Assembly: GCA_002399445.1 (NCBI GenBank)
Contig: DHDR01000034.1
Location: 5,563 to 69,562 of the forward strand
DNA: 64,000 nt
Source: Ruminococcaceae bacterium UBA4871
GTDB lineage: Bacteria > Bacillota > Clostridia > Oscillospirales > Acutalibacteraceae
Direction: 5' to 3'
Shown here: piece after piece, positions 43,669 to 53,199 of the stretch
Layout: each line of letters opens with the position of its first letter
Position numbering within the stretch: position 1 is the stretch's first letter
Notes under the pieces: model-generated
Databases searched by the model: none
Seen by the model: only the letters and a program-made list of their open reading frames with translations
What the model was told of the DNA's origin: nothing
Made by a program: the position numbers and the translations under genes

Positions 43669-45012
43669 ATGAATTACAAAGAAGAATATGCACAAAAACT
43701 GACAACTGCAGATAATGCCGTTAAAGTAATTAAATCAGGAGATTGGGTGGATTACGGATGGAATGCGGGAACTGTACATGATTTGGATATTGCTTTAGCA
43801 AAACGGGCAGAGGAATTAAGCAATGTAAAAGTCCGCTGCGGTATTTTGATGGAAACTCCTGAGATTTTTAAAGTGCCAGATAGTAAGAAGCACTTTTCCA
43901 TTTACTCTTGGCATTATTCCGCTGTTGAGCGCAAACTGGGAAAGCAATGCAGTGTAACTTTAGCTCCTATGCGTTATTCCGAAGTTCCTCGTTACTATCG
44001 TGAAAACATTGAACCATTAGATGTTGCTATGCTACAGGTTAGTCCGATGGATAAACATGGTTATTTCAACTTTGGACCGGCTGCCTCTATACAAGCAGCA
44101 GCCTGTGAACGTGCTAAACATATAATTGTAGAAGTGAATGAAAAACTCCCACGTTGCTTAGGCGGTTTTGAAAATGACATTCACATCTCTAAAGTGGATG
44201 CGATTGTTGAAATGAAAGAACCTTTTGTACGTTGCATACCACCAGCAAAGCCAGCTACTGATGTTGACAAAACTGTCGCAAAAATGATTGTACAGGAAAT
44301 TCCAAATGGGGCCTGCCTGCAACTGGGTATTGGCAGTATGCCGAATACGGTAGGTTCTTTAATTGCAGAATCTGATTTAAAAGATTTAGGTGTCCATACA
44401 GAAATGTATGTGGATGCATTTGTCCGAATGGCAAAGCTTGGAAAAATTACCGGTCTTAATAAAAACATCAACAAAGGACGCCAAGTTTATGCTTTTGCTT
44501 CTGGTTCGCAAGAGCTATATGATTATCTCGATGACAACCCCGCATGTATGACCGCTCCTGTTGATTATGTAAATGATGTTCGCACAATCGCAGCACATGA
44601 TAAGATGATTTCCATTAACAATATCGTCAATATGGATTTGTATGGACAGATTAATGCGGAATCAAACGGTACCCGCCAAATTACGGGTGCCGGCGGACAA
44701 TTGGATTATGTCCTCGGTGCCTACCTTTCTCACGGTGGGAAGAGCTTTATTTGCTGTTCCTCTACTTTTACGAACAAAAAGGGAGAATTACAATCCCGGA
44801 TTCTTCCTGTACTGCACCCTGGCTCAATCGTAACGGACACTCGTGCAAATGTACAGTATGTTGTAACGGAATATGGTATGGTGAACCTAAAAGGTGCTTC
44901 CAGCTGGGATCGTGCTGAAAAATTGATCAGCATTGCCCATCCAAAATTCCGTGAGCAGTTGATTCAATCTGCAGAGGAGCAGGGCATTTGGCGTCAAAGC
45001 AATAAGATTTAA
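43669..45012 (+). CDS. Butyryl-CoA:acetate-type CoA-transferase
   Basis: Family I CoA-transferase of 447 residues, the size of the butyryl-CoA:acetate CoA-transferases of gut butyrate producers and of clostridial Cat-type enzymes. It releases butyrate (or a longer fatty acid) and makes acetyl-CoA from acetate. The glycine-rich CoA site QLGIGSMPNTVGSL (219-232) and the probable catalytic Glu245 in VHTEMYVDAF are seen, as is the C-terminal YGMVNLKGAS. It lies 2.1 kb from the divergent end of the butyryl-CoA operon. Acetyl-CoA hydrolase or 4-hydroxybutyrate CoA-transferase activity are alternatives. Confidence 0.87.
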   Translation: MNYKEEYAQKLTTADNAVKVIKSGDWVDYGWNAGTVHDLDIALAKRAEELSNVKVRCGILMETPEIFKVPDSKKHFSIYSWHYSAVERKLGKQCSVTLAPMRYSEVPRYYRENIEPLDVAMLQVSPMDKHGYFNFGPAASIQAAACERAKHIIVEVNEKLPRCLGGFENDIHISKVDAIVEMKEPFVRCIPPAKPATDVDKTVAKMIVQEIPNGACLQLGIGSMPNTVGSLIAESDLKDLGVHTEMYVDAFVRMAKLGKITGLNKNINKGRQVYAFASGSQELYDYLDDNPACMTAPVDYVNDVRTIAAHDKMISINNIVNMDLYGQINAESNGTRQITGAGGQLDYVLGAYLSHGGKSFICCSSTFTNKKGELQSRILPVLHPGSIVTDTRANVQYVVTEYGMVNLKGASSWDRAEKLISIAHPKFREQLIQSAEEQGIWRQSNKI

Positions 45013-45037
45013 TTTTACATATGGATTTGTTTTTATA

Positions 45038-45090
45038 AAAAAAGACTTCCAACGGCAGGGAACTGCATAAAGGAAGTCTTTTTTTTATTT
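45038..45090 (+). terminator. Terminator after the CoA-transferase
   Basis: AAGACTTCC (45042-45050) and GGAAGTCTT (45072-45080) pair perfectly, followed by eight T. Confidence 0.9.
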
Positions 45091-45113
45091 AATTTGTTGT
45101 CTATATAAAAATA

Positions 45114-45166
45114 GGTTAAAAAAAGCCCCGACAGCAAATCAATGATCTGCTTGCCGAGACCTTTAA
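45114..45166 (-). terminator. Terminator after etfA
   Basis: On the minus strand AGCAGAT-cattg-ATTTGCT with imperfect outer pairs is followed by GGGGCTTTTTTT. It ends the thl-crt-hbd-bcd-etfB-etfA operon. Confidence 0.75.
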
Positions 45167-45180
45167 AGGAAAACACGGAA

Positions 45181-46200
45181 TTAGACAGCTTCCTTTTCAG
45201 CAATCGCCTCTTTTAGTTTCGCTGTCAATTCAGGAACAATTGTCAATGCATCGCCGATAATACCATAATCAGCGACTTCAAAGATAGGCGCATACTGATC
45301 TTTATTAATGGCGATGATAAGGTCAGATTCCTCCATACCTGCCAAATGCTGAATTGCACCAGAAATACCACAAGCAATATACAGGCTTGGACGTACTGTT
45401 TTACCAGTCTGACCAACCTGAATATCCTTTTCTACCCAACCAGCATCAACACAGGCACGGGACGAAGCGACTTCACCGCCCAAAACATCCGCCAGTTCAC
45501 GCAGCATCTTAAAGTTTTCAGGCTTTCCCATGCCGCGGCCACCAGCGACCAAAATCTTGGCATCCTGAATATCAATCTTGTTCGATACTTTTTTAATAAT
45601 CTTCACAACATCAACATTCTTATGTTCTGCACCGATTTTAAGATCAACAACTTCCACCGGTGCTTTGAAACCTGCCTGCGGTTTTGCTTTCTCCATTACG
45701 CCTGGACGAACAGTCGCCATCTGCGGCCGATGCTCCGGGCAAAGAATGGTCGCCATAATATTGCCGCCAAATGCCGGACGTGTCATGCGCAAATCCTTTG
45801 TTTCAGCGTCTACCTCCAGTTTTGTACAATCAGCAGTCAGACCTGTTCCCACACGTGCCGCAACCCGAGGAGCTAAATCGCGGCCAATTGCAGTTGCACC
45901 ATACAGTACAACAGCTGGCTTGTACTTTCTGATAATAGAATCCATACAATAAGCGTAAGGCTCTGTTGTATAAGGCTCCAATGCTGGATCATCTACAACT
46001 AAAATTTTATCTGCGCCCCACTTGGATAACTCGTCATACAAACCTGAAACCTTACTGCCCAACAATACAGCAGTAACTTCCGTACCCATGTTATTTGCCA
46101 GTTCCTTTGCCTTCCCAAGAAGTTCAAAAGAAACATTGTCAATTTTGCTCTCTACTTGCTGTACGAAAACGTACACACCTTTATAGTCTTCAAAACTCAT
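45181..46200 (-). CDS. etfA: Electron transfer flavoprotein subunit alpha
   Basis: EtfA with EtfB passes electrons to Bcd. In clostridia the Etf-Bcd complex bifurcates electrons from NADH to crotonyl-CoA and ferredoxin. From ATG at 46200 (GAGGCGGGG upstream; an in-frame GTG three codons earlier abuts that site) it has 339 residues. The C-terminal FAD domain shows GRGMGKPENFKMLRELAD, GEVASSRACVDAGW, QVGQTGKTVRPSLYIACGISGA and INKDQYAPIFEVADYGI. Last gene of the operon. Confidence 0.95.
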   Translation of the reverse strand: MSFEDYKGVYVFVQQVESKIDNVSFELLGKAKELANNMGTEVTAVLLGSKVSGLYDELSKWGADKILVVDDPALEPYTTEPYAYCMDSIIRKYKPAVVLYGATAIGRDLAPRVAARVGTGLTADCTKLEVDAETKDLRMTRPAFGGNIMATILCPEHRPQMATVRPGVMEKAKPQAGFKAPVEVVDLKIGAEHKNVDVVKIIKKVSNKIDIQDAKILVAGGRGMGKPENFKMLRELADVLGGEVASSRACVDAGWVEKDIQVGQTGKTVRPSLYIACGISGAIQHLAGMEESDLIIAINKDQYAPIFEVADYGIIGDALTIVPELTAKLKEAIAEKEAV

Positions 46201-46219
46201 TTTGCTCACCCCGCCTCAA

Positions 46220-47005
46220 CTAAATTATAAATTTCTCTTTCAAACGATCAACAATGTACTCCGCTGCGCTTTCAGCGTCACTAGGAGTAACGACTGTGCC
46301 GCTTCCCTTTAGTTGTTTGGGGAAAGACTTAGCAACACGGGTTGGTGAACCTTTCAGGCCAATTTCAGTATCTTGAACGTCAAGATCCTTGCGGGTAAGC
46401 GTTTTAACTTCACGCTCACGATATGCATCAAAAATTCCGCCAGGAGTCATATAGCGAGGCTTATTCATGGCCCCCAATGCCGTAATAAGGCAAGGCATTT
46501 TTGCTTTCACAATATGATAGCGGTCTTCATACTGACGCTTTACAGTAACAGTGTCCCCTTCAACCTGAATGTCCTCTGCATAGCTGACATTCGGGATGCC
46601 TAGATGCTCTGCGATTTCCGGACCAACCTGAGCAGTGTCGCCATCAATTGCCTGACGGCCTGTGATAATCAGGTCATATGGAATCTTTTTCAGAGCAGCA
46701 GCAATGGTTGTGGAAGTTGCCAATGTGTCGGCACCGCCAAAAGCACGGTCGGTAACCAAATAAGCTTCATCTGCACCCATTGCCATTGCTTCACGGAGCA
46801 CTGTGTCCGCCTGCGGCGGGCCCATGGAAACGACAGTTACACGTGCACCCAAGTTATCTTTCAGCTCAAGTGCAGCCTCCAAGCCTGCTTTATCATCAGG
46901 ATTCATGATACTTGGTACACCCTCACGAATCAGTGTACCTGTTTTTGGATCAAGTTTTACTTCATTTGTATTAGGAACTTGCTTAACGCAAACGACAATA
47001 TTCAA
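46220..47005 (-). CDS. etfB: Electron transfer flavoprotein subunit beta
   Basis: EtfB pairs with EtfA; in bifurcating Etfs it holds the FAD that splits electron pairs. The 261 residues start NIVVCVKQVPNTNEVKLD and contain GADEAYLVTDRAFGGADTLATS and TGRQAIDGDTAQVGPEIAEHL, typical of clostridial butyryl-CoA dehydrogenase partners. The start codon is TTG at 47005, supported by AAGGAGG 8 nt before it. It is 24 nt after bcd. Confidence 0.95.
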   Translation of the reverse strand: MNIVVCVKQVPNTNEVKLDPKTGTLIREGVPSIMNPDDKAGLEAALELKDNLGARVTVVSMGPPQADTVLREAMAMGADEAYLVTDRAFGGADTLATSTTIAAALKKIPYDLIITGRQAIDGDTAQVGPEIAEHLGIPNVSYAEDIQVEGDTVTVKRQYEDRYHIVKAKMPCLITALGAMNKPRYMTPGGIFDAYREREVKTLTRKDLDVQDTEIGLKGSPTRVAKSFPKQLKGSGTVVTPSDAESAAEYIVDRLKEKFII

Positions 47006-47029
47006 AGAAATTCCCTCCTTAGCTTCGTC

Positions 47030-48169
47030 TTATTTTAAGGCGTATTTGGAAATAACCATTCTCTGCACTTCGCTGGTGCCTTCATAGATTTCAGTGATCT
47101 TGGCATCACGCATCATACGCTCAATCGGATACTCTCTTGTGTAGCCATATCCGCCAAAGAGCTGTAGGCAGCGAGTGGTAACATCCATTGCATTAGAGGC
47201 ACAAAACAACTTTGCCATTGCCGCTTCTTCAGAATAACGTTTTTTCGTATCCTCAGCCATCGCTGCACGATACAGCAAAAGCTGAGCCGCCTTCGTACTT
47301 GTAACCATATCAGCTAACTGGAACTGCGTGTTTTGGAACTTTGCCAGAGGACGACCAAATTGTTTTCTTTCCTTAACATACTTGATCGTTTCGTCAAGAG
47401 CACCTTCTGCAATGCCCAATGCCTGTGCAGCGATACCAATACGGCCGTTGTCAAGTGTAGCCATTGCAATATTAAAGCCCTTGCCCTCTTTACCAAGCAA
47501 GTTTTCTTTGGGGACAATACAGTTTTCGAAAATCAGTTCACACGTTGCGGAACCGTGGATACCCATTTTCTTCTCTTTTTTGCCCACAGAAAAGCCAGGA
47601 AATGACTTTTCAACGATAAAAGCGGAAATGCCATGATTGCCTTTGCTCTTATCTGTCATAGCAAAGACAACATAAGTATCTGCATAACCGGCATTTGTAA
47701 TAAAGATCTTACTGCCATTGAGAACATAATGATCGCCCTCAAGCACAGCCTTTGTTTGTTGACCGGAAGCATCGGTACCTGCACCAGGCTCTGTCAGAGC
47801 AAAAGCACCCAGATATTCGCCTGAACAAAGCTTTGGCAGATATTTTGCCTTTTGCTCCGCGGTACCATAGTTTACGATCGGCCACGTACCCAGCGAAGTG
47901 TGTGCAGAAAGCATGGTGCCTGTCGCAGCGCAAGCCTTGCTGATTTCTTCTACACACATTTCATATGTAAGGGTATCGCAGCCAGCTCCACCATATTCCT
48001 TGGAATAGGGAATACCCATGAATTTGTACTTACGGAATAGTTTCAGAGCCTCTTCTGGAAAGCGCTCCTCTTCATCAATTTCCGCAGCCAACGGTTTAAT
48101 TTCATTTTCCGCAACCTCTCTAAAGAGGGTGCGAGCCATCTCCTGTTCCTTACTCAATATAAAGTCCAT
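47030..48169 (-). CDS. bcd: Butyryl-CoA dehydrogenase
   Basis: Bcd reduces crotonyl-CoA (or longer enoyl-CoA) to the saturated acyl-CoA with FAD and electrons from Etf. From ATG at 48169 (GGAGG upstream) it has 379 residues. Acyl-CoA dehydrogenase marks are seen: YGGAGCDTLTYEM, FALTEPGAGTDASGQQT, LQLFGGYGYTREYPIERMMRDAKI, and the catalytic Glu363 in IYEGTSEVQR. The six frame codons before the ATG carry the ribosome binding site. Confidence 0.96.
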   Translation of the reverse strand: MDFILSKEQEMARTLFREVAENEIKPLAAEIDEEERFPEEALKLFRKYKFMGIPYSKEYGGAGCDTLTYEMCVEEISKACAATGTMLSAHTSLGTWPIVNYGTAEQKAKYLPKLCSGEYLGAFALTEPGAGTDASGQQTKAVLEGDHYVLNGSKIFITNAGYADTYVVFAMTDKSKGNHGISAFIVEKSFPGFSVGKKEKKMGIHGSATCELIFENCIVPKENLLGKEGKGFNIAMATLDNGRIGIAAQALGIAEGALDETIKYVKERKQFGRPLAKFQNTQFQLADMVTSTKAAQLLLYRAAMAEDTKKRYSEEAAMAKLFCASNAMDVTTRCLQLFGGYGYTREYPIERMMRDAKITEIYEGTSEVQRMVISKYALK

Positions 48170-48209
48170 ACTCGTTTGTTCCTCCAAATCTTATCGTTAT
48201 GGATGGAAA

Positions 48210-49049
48210 TTATTTGGAATAGTCAAAGAAACCTTTACCGGATTTTCTGCCCAGCAGACCGCCGCGGACCATCTTACGAAGCAGCGGAGCCGCACGATAT
48301 TTGGAATCTCCGGTCTCGTTATAAAGCACATCCATAACATCCAGAACAATATCGTTACCGATCAGGTCAGACAAAGCCAGAGGTCCCATTGGATGGTTAG
48401 CACCAAGCTTCATAGCCGTATCAATGTCTTCAGCAGTTGCCGTTCCTTCAGACAAAACAACAATGCCTTCATTAATCATTGGAATCAGAATGCGGTTCAC
48501 AACAAAGCCGGGAGCTTCTTTGACCTGTACTGGAGTCTTACCAATTTCTGTAGAAATTTTCTTGACCTTTTCAACAATTGCAGACGGTGTATTAATACCA
48601 GCAATTACTTCCACCAACTTCATTACAGGAGCTGGATTAAAGAAATGCATACCAATAACTGGATGTTTGATTCCGTGAGCAATCTCTGTAATGGACAGAG
48701 AAGAAGTGTTCGATGCAAAGATGCACTCCGGTTTGCAAAGTTCATCCAATTGCTTGAAAATTCCCTGCTTAATATCCATTTTCTCCAGAGCAGCTTCAAC
48801 AATCAAATCACAATCGGCTGCAATTTCATTTGTGCCGGTTGTAATCTTTGCCAAAATTGCATCTTCACGTGCCTGATCCATTTTGCCTTTTTTGACCAAG
48901 CGGTCCAAGCTCTTCTGGATCTTTCCTTTTCCGCCTGCAGCCCATTCCGGTTTGACATCGCAAAGACGTACTTCACAACCGTCAGTTTGAGCAAAGGCCT
49001 GTGCAATTCCAGAACCCATCGTTCCGGCACCAATAATGCCCACTAACAT
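48210..49049 (-). CDS. hbd: 3-hydroxybutyryl-CoA dehydrogenase
   Basis: Hbd reduces acetoacetyl-CoA to 3-hydroxybutyryl-CoA with NAD(P)H. The 279-residue protein starts LVGIIGAGTMGSGIAQAFAQT (Rossmann fold). It has SNTSSLSITEIA, the catalytic His in VIGMHFFNPAPVMKLVEV, and VKEAPGFVVNRIL. It lies between crt and bcd in the operon. Confidence 0.96.
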   Translation of the reverse strand: MLVGIIGAGTMGSGIAQAFAQTDGCEVRLCDVKPEWAAGGKGKIQKSLDRLVKKGKMDQAREDAILAKITTGTNEIAADCDLIVEAALEKMDIKQGIFKQLDELCKPECIFASNTSSLSITEIAHGIKHPVIGMHFFNPAPVMKLVEVIAGINTPSAIVEKVKKISTEIGKTPVQVKEAPGFVVNRILIPMINEGIVVLSEGTATAEDIDTAMKLGANHPMGPLALSDLIGNDIVLDVMDVLYNETGDSKYRAAPLLRKMVRGGLLGRKSGKGFFDYSK

Positions 49050-49103
49050 TAAAATAGCCTCCTACAAATTGAATTTAGAATTTTAGAATTTCAATATGTT
49101 GAT

Positions 49104-49880
49104 TTATTTATTGACAAACGGACCGTGTTTCCGCTTCTCGCAAAAAGCACTCATAGCATTCTTTTGATCCTGCGTTCCGAAGCAAGCTGCAAACAGCTCC
49201 GGCTCCAGTGCAATTGCAGAATCAATATCCATTTGCAGACCCATATTAATAGCCTTTTTGCATTGGCGAACTGCAATTGGCGCATTGCCAGCAATCCGCT
49301 CGGCCAGTTTCATGGCTTCACCCATCAACTGCTCAATTGGATAAACTGCATTCACAAGGCCAACACGAAGTGCTTCGTCTGCCTTAATATTATGGCAGGC
49401 ATAAATCATTTCCTTGGCTTTGCCAACACCAACTGTACGTGCAAGACGCTGTGTACCACCGAAGCCCGGGGTAATGCCCAAGCCCGCTTCCGGCTGACCA
49501 AAGACAGCATTTTCAGAAGCAAGGCGAATATCACAGCTCAGTGAAAGTTCACAGCCGCCGCCAAGTGCATAACCATTGACTGCTGCAATAACAGGCATTG
49601 GAAGCTTTTCAATTCTGCGGAAAACAGCATTGCCATGCGCACCAAATGCCCGACCTTCATCAGGAGTCATTGTGCTCATTGCACCAATATCAGCACCTGC
49701 GACGAACGCCTTCTTGCCAGCACCAGTAATGATAAGGCAGCGAGTCTTTTCCGCATCAATTCCGTCAATAGCAGACGCAAGGTCCGCCAGGACTTCATCA
49801 TTCAAAGCATTGAGAGACTTTTCACGATCAATCGTAAGAATACCGACAAAGTCTTTCTGCTCATATTTGACAAAGCTCAT
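49104..49880 (-). CDS. crt: 3-hydroxybutyryl-CoA dehydratase (crotonase)
   Basis: Crt dehydrates 3-hydroxybutyryl-CoA to crotonyl-CoA. The 258-residue enoyl-CoA hydratase has the oxyanion-hole motifs ITGAGKKAFVAGADI and NGYALGGGCELSLSCDI and the catalytic Glu region FGQPEAGLGITPGFGGTQRLAR. Second gene of the operon, after thl. Confidence 0.96.
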   Translation of the reverse strand: MSFVKYEQKDFVGILTIDREKSLNALNDEVLADLASAIDGIDAEKTRCLIITGAGKKAFVAGADIGAMSTMTPDEGRAFGAHGNAVFRRIEKLPMPVIAAVNGYALGGGCELSLSCDIRLASENAVFGQPEAGLGITPGFGGTQRLARTVGVGKAKEMIYACHNIKADEALRVGLVNAVYPIEQLMGEAMKLAERIAGNAPIAVRQCKKAINMGLQMDIDSAIALEPELFAACFGTQDQKNAMSAFCEKRKHGPFVNK

Positions 49881-49913
49881 TCTTAATCAGCCTTCTTTCC
49901 TGAATTCTGAGAA

Positions 49914-51098
49914 TCACTCGTAGCGTTTTACAATCGTTGCAACACCCATGCCGCCGCCAACACAAAGAGTGGCAAGACCATATTTGCTCTTTCTCTTCTG
50001 CATCTCATACAAAAGAGTCGTAAGAATACGGGCACCAGAACAGCCAACCGGATGACCCAGTGCAATAGCACCGCCGTTAACATTAACTTTATCCATATCG
50101 AAGTTCAGTTCACGGCAGACTTCAATGGACTGTGCAGCAAATGCCTCATTTGCCTCGACTAGGTCCATATCTTTGACAGACATTCCGGACTTTGCCATAA
50201 CTTTTTTAGTTGCCGCAATCGGGCCAAGACCCATGTATGCCGGATCAACACCTGCAGAAGAGCCTGCAATCCAAGTAGCCATTGGTTTGACTCCAAGTTC
50301 TTTTGCTTTCTCTTCACTCATCACAACAATAGCAGAAGCACCATCATTAATACCAGATGCATTGGCAGCGGTTACTGTACCATTTTCTTTAAATGCCGGA
50401 CGCAGTTTAGAAATGCTTTCAGCTGTAACACCTTTACGAGGACCCTCATCGGTATCAAACACAACAGTTTCTTTCTTCTTCTTGATCTCCATCGGAACAA
50501 TTTCATCCTTAAACTTACCTTCAGCAAGTGCTTTCTCACACTTCTGCTGGCTGTTGGCAGAAAACTCATCCTGCATCTGACGGGTAATGCCGTACTTTTC
50601 AGCAACATTCTCTGCTGTAATGCCCATGTGATAGTGATGGAATGCATCTGTCAATGCATCATTAACCATTGTATCTATCAATTCGCCGTTACGCATACGA
50701 TAACCAAAGCGGGCCTTACTTAATGCATAAGCACCCATAGACATATTTTCCATGCCGCCTGCAACAATTATGTCTGCTTCTCCTGCTTCAATGAGATCTG
50801 CAGCAATGTTTATACACTTTAGGCCAGAACCGCACAGATTGTTCACGGTTGTAGCTGGCACACTCACCGGAAGCCCTGCATGAATTGCAGCTTGGCGGGC
50901 GACATTCTGTCCCTGGGCTGCCTGCAAAACACAACCCATGAAGACTTCATCCACCTGATCAGGCTGAACGTTTGCACGCTTCAGCGCCTCTTTAATGACA
51001 ACTGTACCTAAATCCGCTACAGGAGTTGTAGAAAGTGCACCGCCCATTTTACCGACAGCTGTACGGCAAGCACCTGCCAGTACAATTTTTTTAGCCAT
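49914..51098 (-). CDS. thlA: Acetyl-CoA acetyltransferase (thiolase)
   Basis: Thiolase joins two acetyl-CoA (or acetyl-CoA and a longer acyl-CoA) in the first step of reverse beta-oxidation. The 394 residues have the nucleophile Cys89 in NNLCGSGLKCINIA, EVNEAFAAQ as VEANEAFAAQ, and the C-terminal GGAIALGHPVGCSGARI and CVGGGMG with the second Cys. First gene of the operon, with ATG after GGAGG. Chain-length preference cannot be read from the sequence. Confidence 0.96.
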   Translation of the reverse strand: MAKKIVLAGACRTAVGKMGGALSTTPVADLGTVVIKEALKRANVQPDQVDEVFMGCVLQAAQGQNVARQAAIHAGLPVSVPATTVNNLCGSGLKCINIAADLIEAGEADIIVAGGMENMSMGAYALSKARFGYRMRNGELIDTMVNDALTDAFHHYHMGITAENVAEKYGITRQMQDEFSANSQQKCEKALAEGKFKDEIVPMEIKKKKETVVFDTDEGPRKGVTAESISKLRPAFKENGTVTAANASGINDGASAIVVMSEEKAKELGVKPMATWIAGSSAGVDPAYMGLGPIAATKKVMAKSGMSVKDMDLVEANEAFAAQSIEVCRELNFDMDKVNVNGGAIALGHPVGCSGARILTTLLYEMQKRKSKYGLATLCVGGGMGVATIVKRYE

Positions 51099-51190
51099 TT
51101 AATTTTCCTCCATTCAATTAATATGTTGTTGGACATCACTGAATTTTCGACGCAACCGGGCACGAAAAAGCAGCTCATATTCACAAGTTA

Positions 51191-51219
51191 AATATATCAC
51201 AACTCTAGCGTGTTTGCAA
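51191..51219 (-). promoter_or_regulatory. Proximal promoter P2 of the thl operon
   Basis: Minus-strand -35 TTGCAA (51214-51219) and -10 TATATT (51191-51196), 17-nt spacing. The Rex-type site ends 5 bp upstream of the -35. A degenerate second site, TTGTGAT-atat-TTAACTT, covers the -10. Confidence 0.65.
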
Positions 51220-51224
51220 GGATT

Positions 51225-51242
51225 TTGTTAAATTTTTAGCAA
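51225..51242. promoter_or_regulatory. Rex-type redox operator upstream of thlA
   Basis: TTGTTAA-attt-TTAGCAA matches the clostridial Rex consensus TTGTTAAnnnnTTAACAA with one mismatch. Rex senses the NADH/NAD+ ratio and represses reductive fermentation genes, including thl-crt-bcd operons in clostridia, when NADH is low. The rex gene is not in the window. Confidence 0.7.
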
Positions 51243-51304
51243 TGTCTATAAAGACAATTTTACTTTCTGCTTTCTCATTGTCTGTGTCCAGTCACGGCCA
51301 TTTT

Positions 51305-51334
51305 ATTATAACATATTTTCAGCAAATTTGACAA
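51305..51334 (-). promoter_or_regulatory. Distal promoter P1 of the thl operon
   Basis: Minus-strand -35 TTGTCA (51329-51334) and -10 TATAAT (51305-51310), 18-nt spacing. Transcripts from it would cross the Rex-type site about 55 nt downstream. Confidence 0.6.
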
Positions 51335-51418
51335 TACTTTTGAAAAAATAATAAAATCTTAGTTTAATTATGTTTGAAACAGGTTAATTTTAAAATTTGC
51401 TGCTTTACTTTTAAATAC

Positions 51419-51447
51419 AAAAAAAGCCGTCGAAATATCGGCGGCCC
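51419..51447 (-). terminator. Terminator after glnS
   Basis: On the minus strand GCCGcCGA-tat-TTCGaCGGC is followed by seven T. Confidence 0.85.
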
Positions 51448-51480
51448 AATGGAAAAACTCCACATGATAAATGGCATATC

Positions 51481-53172
51481 TTATCTTTTCATTTTAAAGC
51501 TATCCTTTAGAGAAACAGAACGGTTAAAGACCAATTTATCAGGCTGAGAATCCTTATCAAAGCAGAAATAGCCCTCTCGCATAAACTGAAATGGTGTTGC
51601 CGGATTAACATCCTGCAGAGACGGCTCCACCTTACAGCCATGCAAAACGGTAAGGGAATCCGGATTCAGCACTTTCATAAAGTCCTCCTCCTGCTCCGGC
51701 TCCGGAACTGTAAAAAGACTATCGTAAAGCCGAACTGTCGCATCTGCACAGTGATTAGCATCCACCCAGTGAATCGTTCCGCGAATTTTCCGCCCATCCG
51801 GCGTATTTCCGCCCCGCGTTGCTGGGTCATATTCCGCATAAACAGTATTGACAGTACCGTCTTCATTTTTTTTGCAGCCTGTACAACGAACAATATAAGC
51901 TGTCTTCAGGCGAACTTCATTCCCGGGAAAAAGGCGGCGATACCCCTTTACAGGAGTTTCCATAAAATCATTGGCTTCAATCCAAAGCTCACGGGAAAAA
52001 GTGACAAGATGCGTACCATCTTCCGGGCGTTCCGGATTATTTTCAATTTCAAAGTCTTCGGTCTTGTCCTGCGCATAATTGGTGATAATCAGTTTTATCG
52101 GATGCAGAACAGCCATCGTACGACGGGCCTTTAGATTCAAATCTTCCCGCAGACAATGCTCCAAAAAGCCATATTCAACAGTTGAATTCACTTTAGAAAC
52201 GCCAATTCGCTCACAAAAATTACGAATGGAAGCCGGTGTGAAACCACGGCGGCGCAAACCGCAAAGGGTTGGCATACGGGGATCATCCCAACCAGAAACG
52301 CAGCCGTTTTCCACCAGTTTGCGCAGCTTACGCTTGCTCATAACCAAATTGTTAATGCCAAGCCGTGCAAATTCAATCTGGCGGGGTTTAGCCGGTAAAT
52401 CAATATGGTCAATTACCCAGTCATACAGCGGACGGTGGTCCTCAAACTCCAAAGAGCAAAGCGAATGCGTAATTCCTTCCAGGGCATCTTCAATCGGATG
52501 GGCAAAATCATACATGGGATAGATGCACCATTTATCACCCAATCTATGGTGTTTCATATGATTAATCCGGTAAAGGACCGGATCGCGCAGATTAAAGTTA
52601 CCGGAAGCAAGGTCAATTTTTGCGCGAAGCGTCATGCGGCCATCCTCAAACTCCCCTGCTTTCATGCGGGCAAACAAGTCCAGACTTTCTGCAATAGGAC
52701 GGTCACGGTAAGGACTGACCGCCGGATGAGTAAGATCGCCGCGGTTATCGTGCATCTGTTCCGGTGAAAGTTCGCAAACATAAGCAAATCCTTTTTGAAT
52801 GAATTGGACCGCTAATTCATACATTTTGTCAAAGTAATCTGAAGCATAATGAAAGTGGTCACCCCAGTCAAAGCCAAGCCAGTGAATATCTTCCTTGATG
52901 GCATCCACATATTCGGTGTCCTCTTTTGTCGGATTCGTATCATCCATCCGTAAATTGCACAGGCCGCCGAATTTCTCAGCTGTGCCGAAATCAATACAGA
53001 TCGCTTTCGCATGGCCAATGTGAAGGTATCCGTTCGGTTCCGGAGGAAAACGGGTATGAACACGCTGTCCGGCAAATCGACCGTTTTCTGCGAGATCTTC
53101 TGCAACAAACGTATGAATAAAGTTACCGCTGCCATCCTCAGGCGCAGACGTTTTTCCGTTCGTTTCGTTCAT
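51481..53172 (-). CDS. glnS: Glutaminyl-tRNA synthetase
   Basis: GlnRS charges tRNA-Gln directly. The 563-residue class I enzyme has PEPNGYLHIGHAKAI (HIGH motif, about 43-57), the KMSKS region as VMSKRKLRKLV, and the two C-terminal beta-barrels for anticodon reading. Features such as LRMDDTNPTKEDTEYVD and LVTFSRELWIEANDF identify GlnRS rather than GluRS. Most Firmicutes lack GlnRS and use GatCAB, so this gene is typical of only some clostridial families. It follows gltX by 27 nt. Confidence 0.96.
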   Translation of the reverse strand: MNETNGKTSAPEDGSGNFIHTFVAEDLAENGRFAGQRVHTRFPPEPNGYLHIGHAKAICIDFGTAEKFGGLCNLRMDDTNPTKEDTEYVDAIKEDIHWLGFDWGDHFHYASDYFDKMYELAVQFIQKGFAYVCELSPEQMHDNRGDLTHPAVSPYRDRPIAESLDLFARMKAGEFEDGRMTLRAKIDLASGNFNLRDPVLYRINHMKHHRLGDKWCIYPMYDFAHPIEDALEGITHSLCSLEFEDHRPLYDWVIDHIDLPAKPRQIEFARLGINNLVMSKRKLRKLVENGCVSGWDDPRMPTLCGLRRRGFTPASIRNFCERIGVSKVNSTVEYGFLEHCLREDLNLKARRTMAVLHPIKLIITNYAQDKTEDFEIENNPERPEDGTHLVTFSRELWIEANDFMETPVKGYRRLFPGNEVRLKTAYIVRCTGCKKNEDGTVNTVYAEYDPATRGGNTPDGRKIRGTIHWVDANHCADATVRLYDSLFTVPEPEQEEDFMKVLNPDSLTVLHGCKVEPSLQDVNPATPFQFMREGYFCFDKDSQPDKLVFNRSVSLKDSFKMKR

Positions 53173-53199
53173 CTTATTTTCATGCCTCTTCTTTTCTAT

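Larger units (their letters stand above)
51099..51418. other. Regulatory region upstream of thlA
   Basis: It holds two promoter candidates and a Rex-type operator, listed separately. I see no gene. The rest is AT-rich spacer between thlA and the glnS terminator. Confidence 0.6.
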
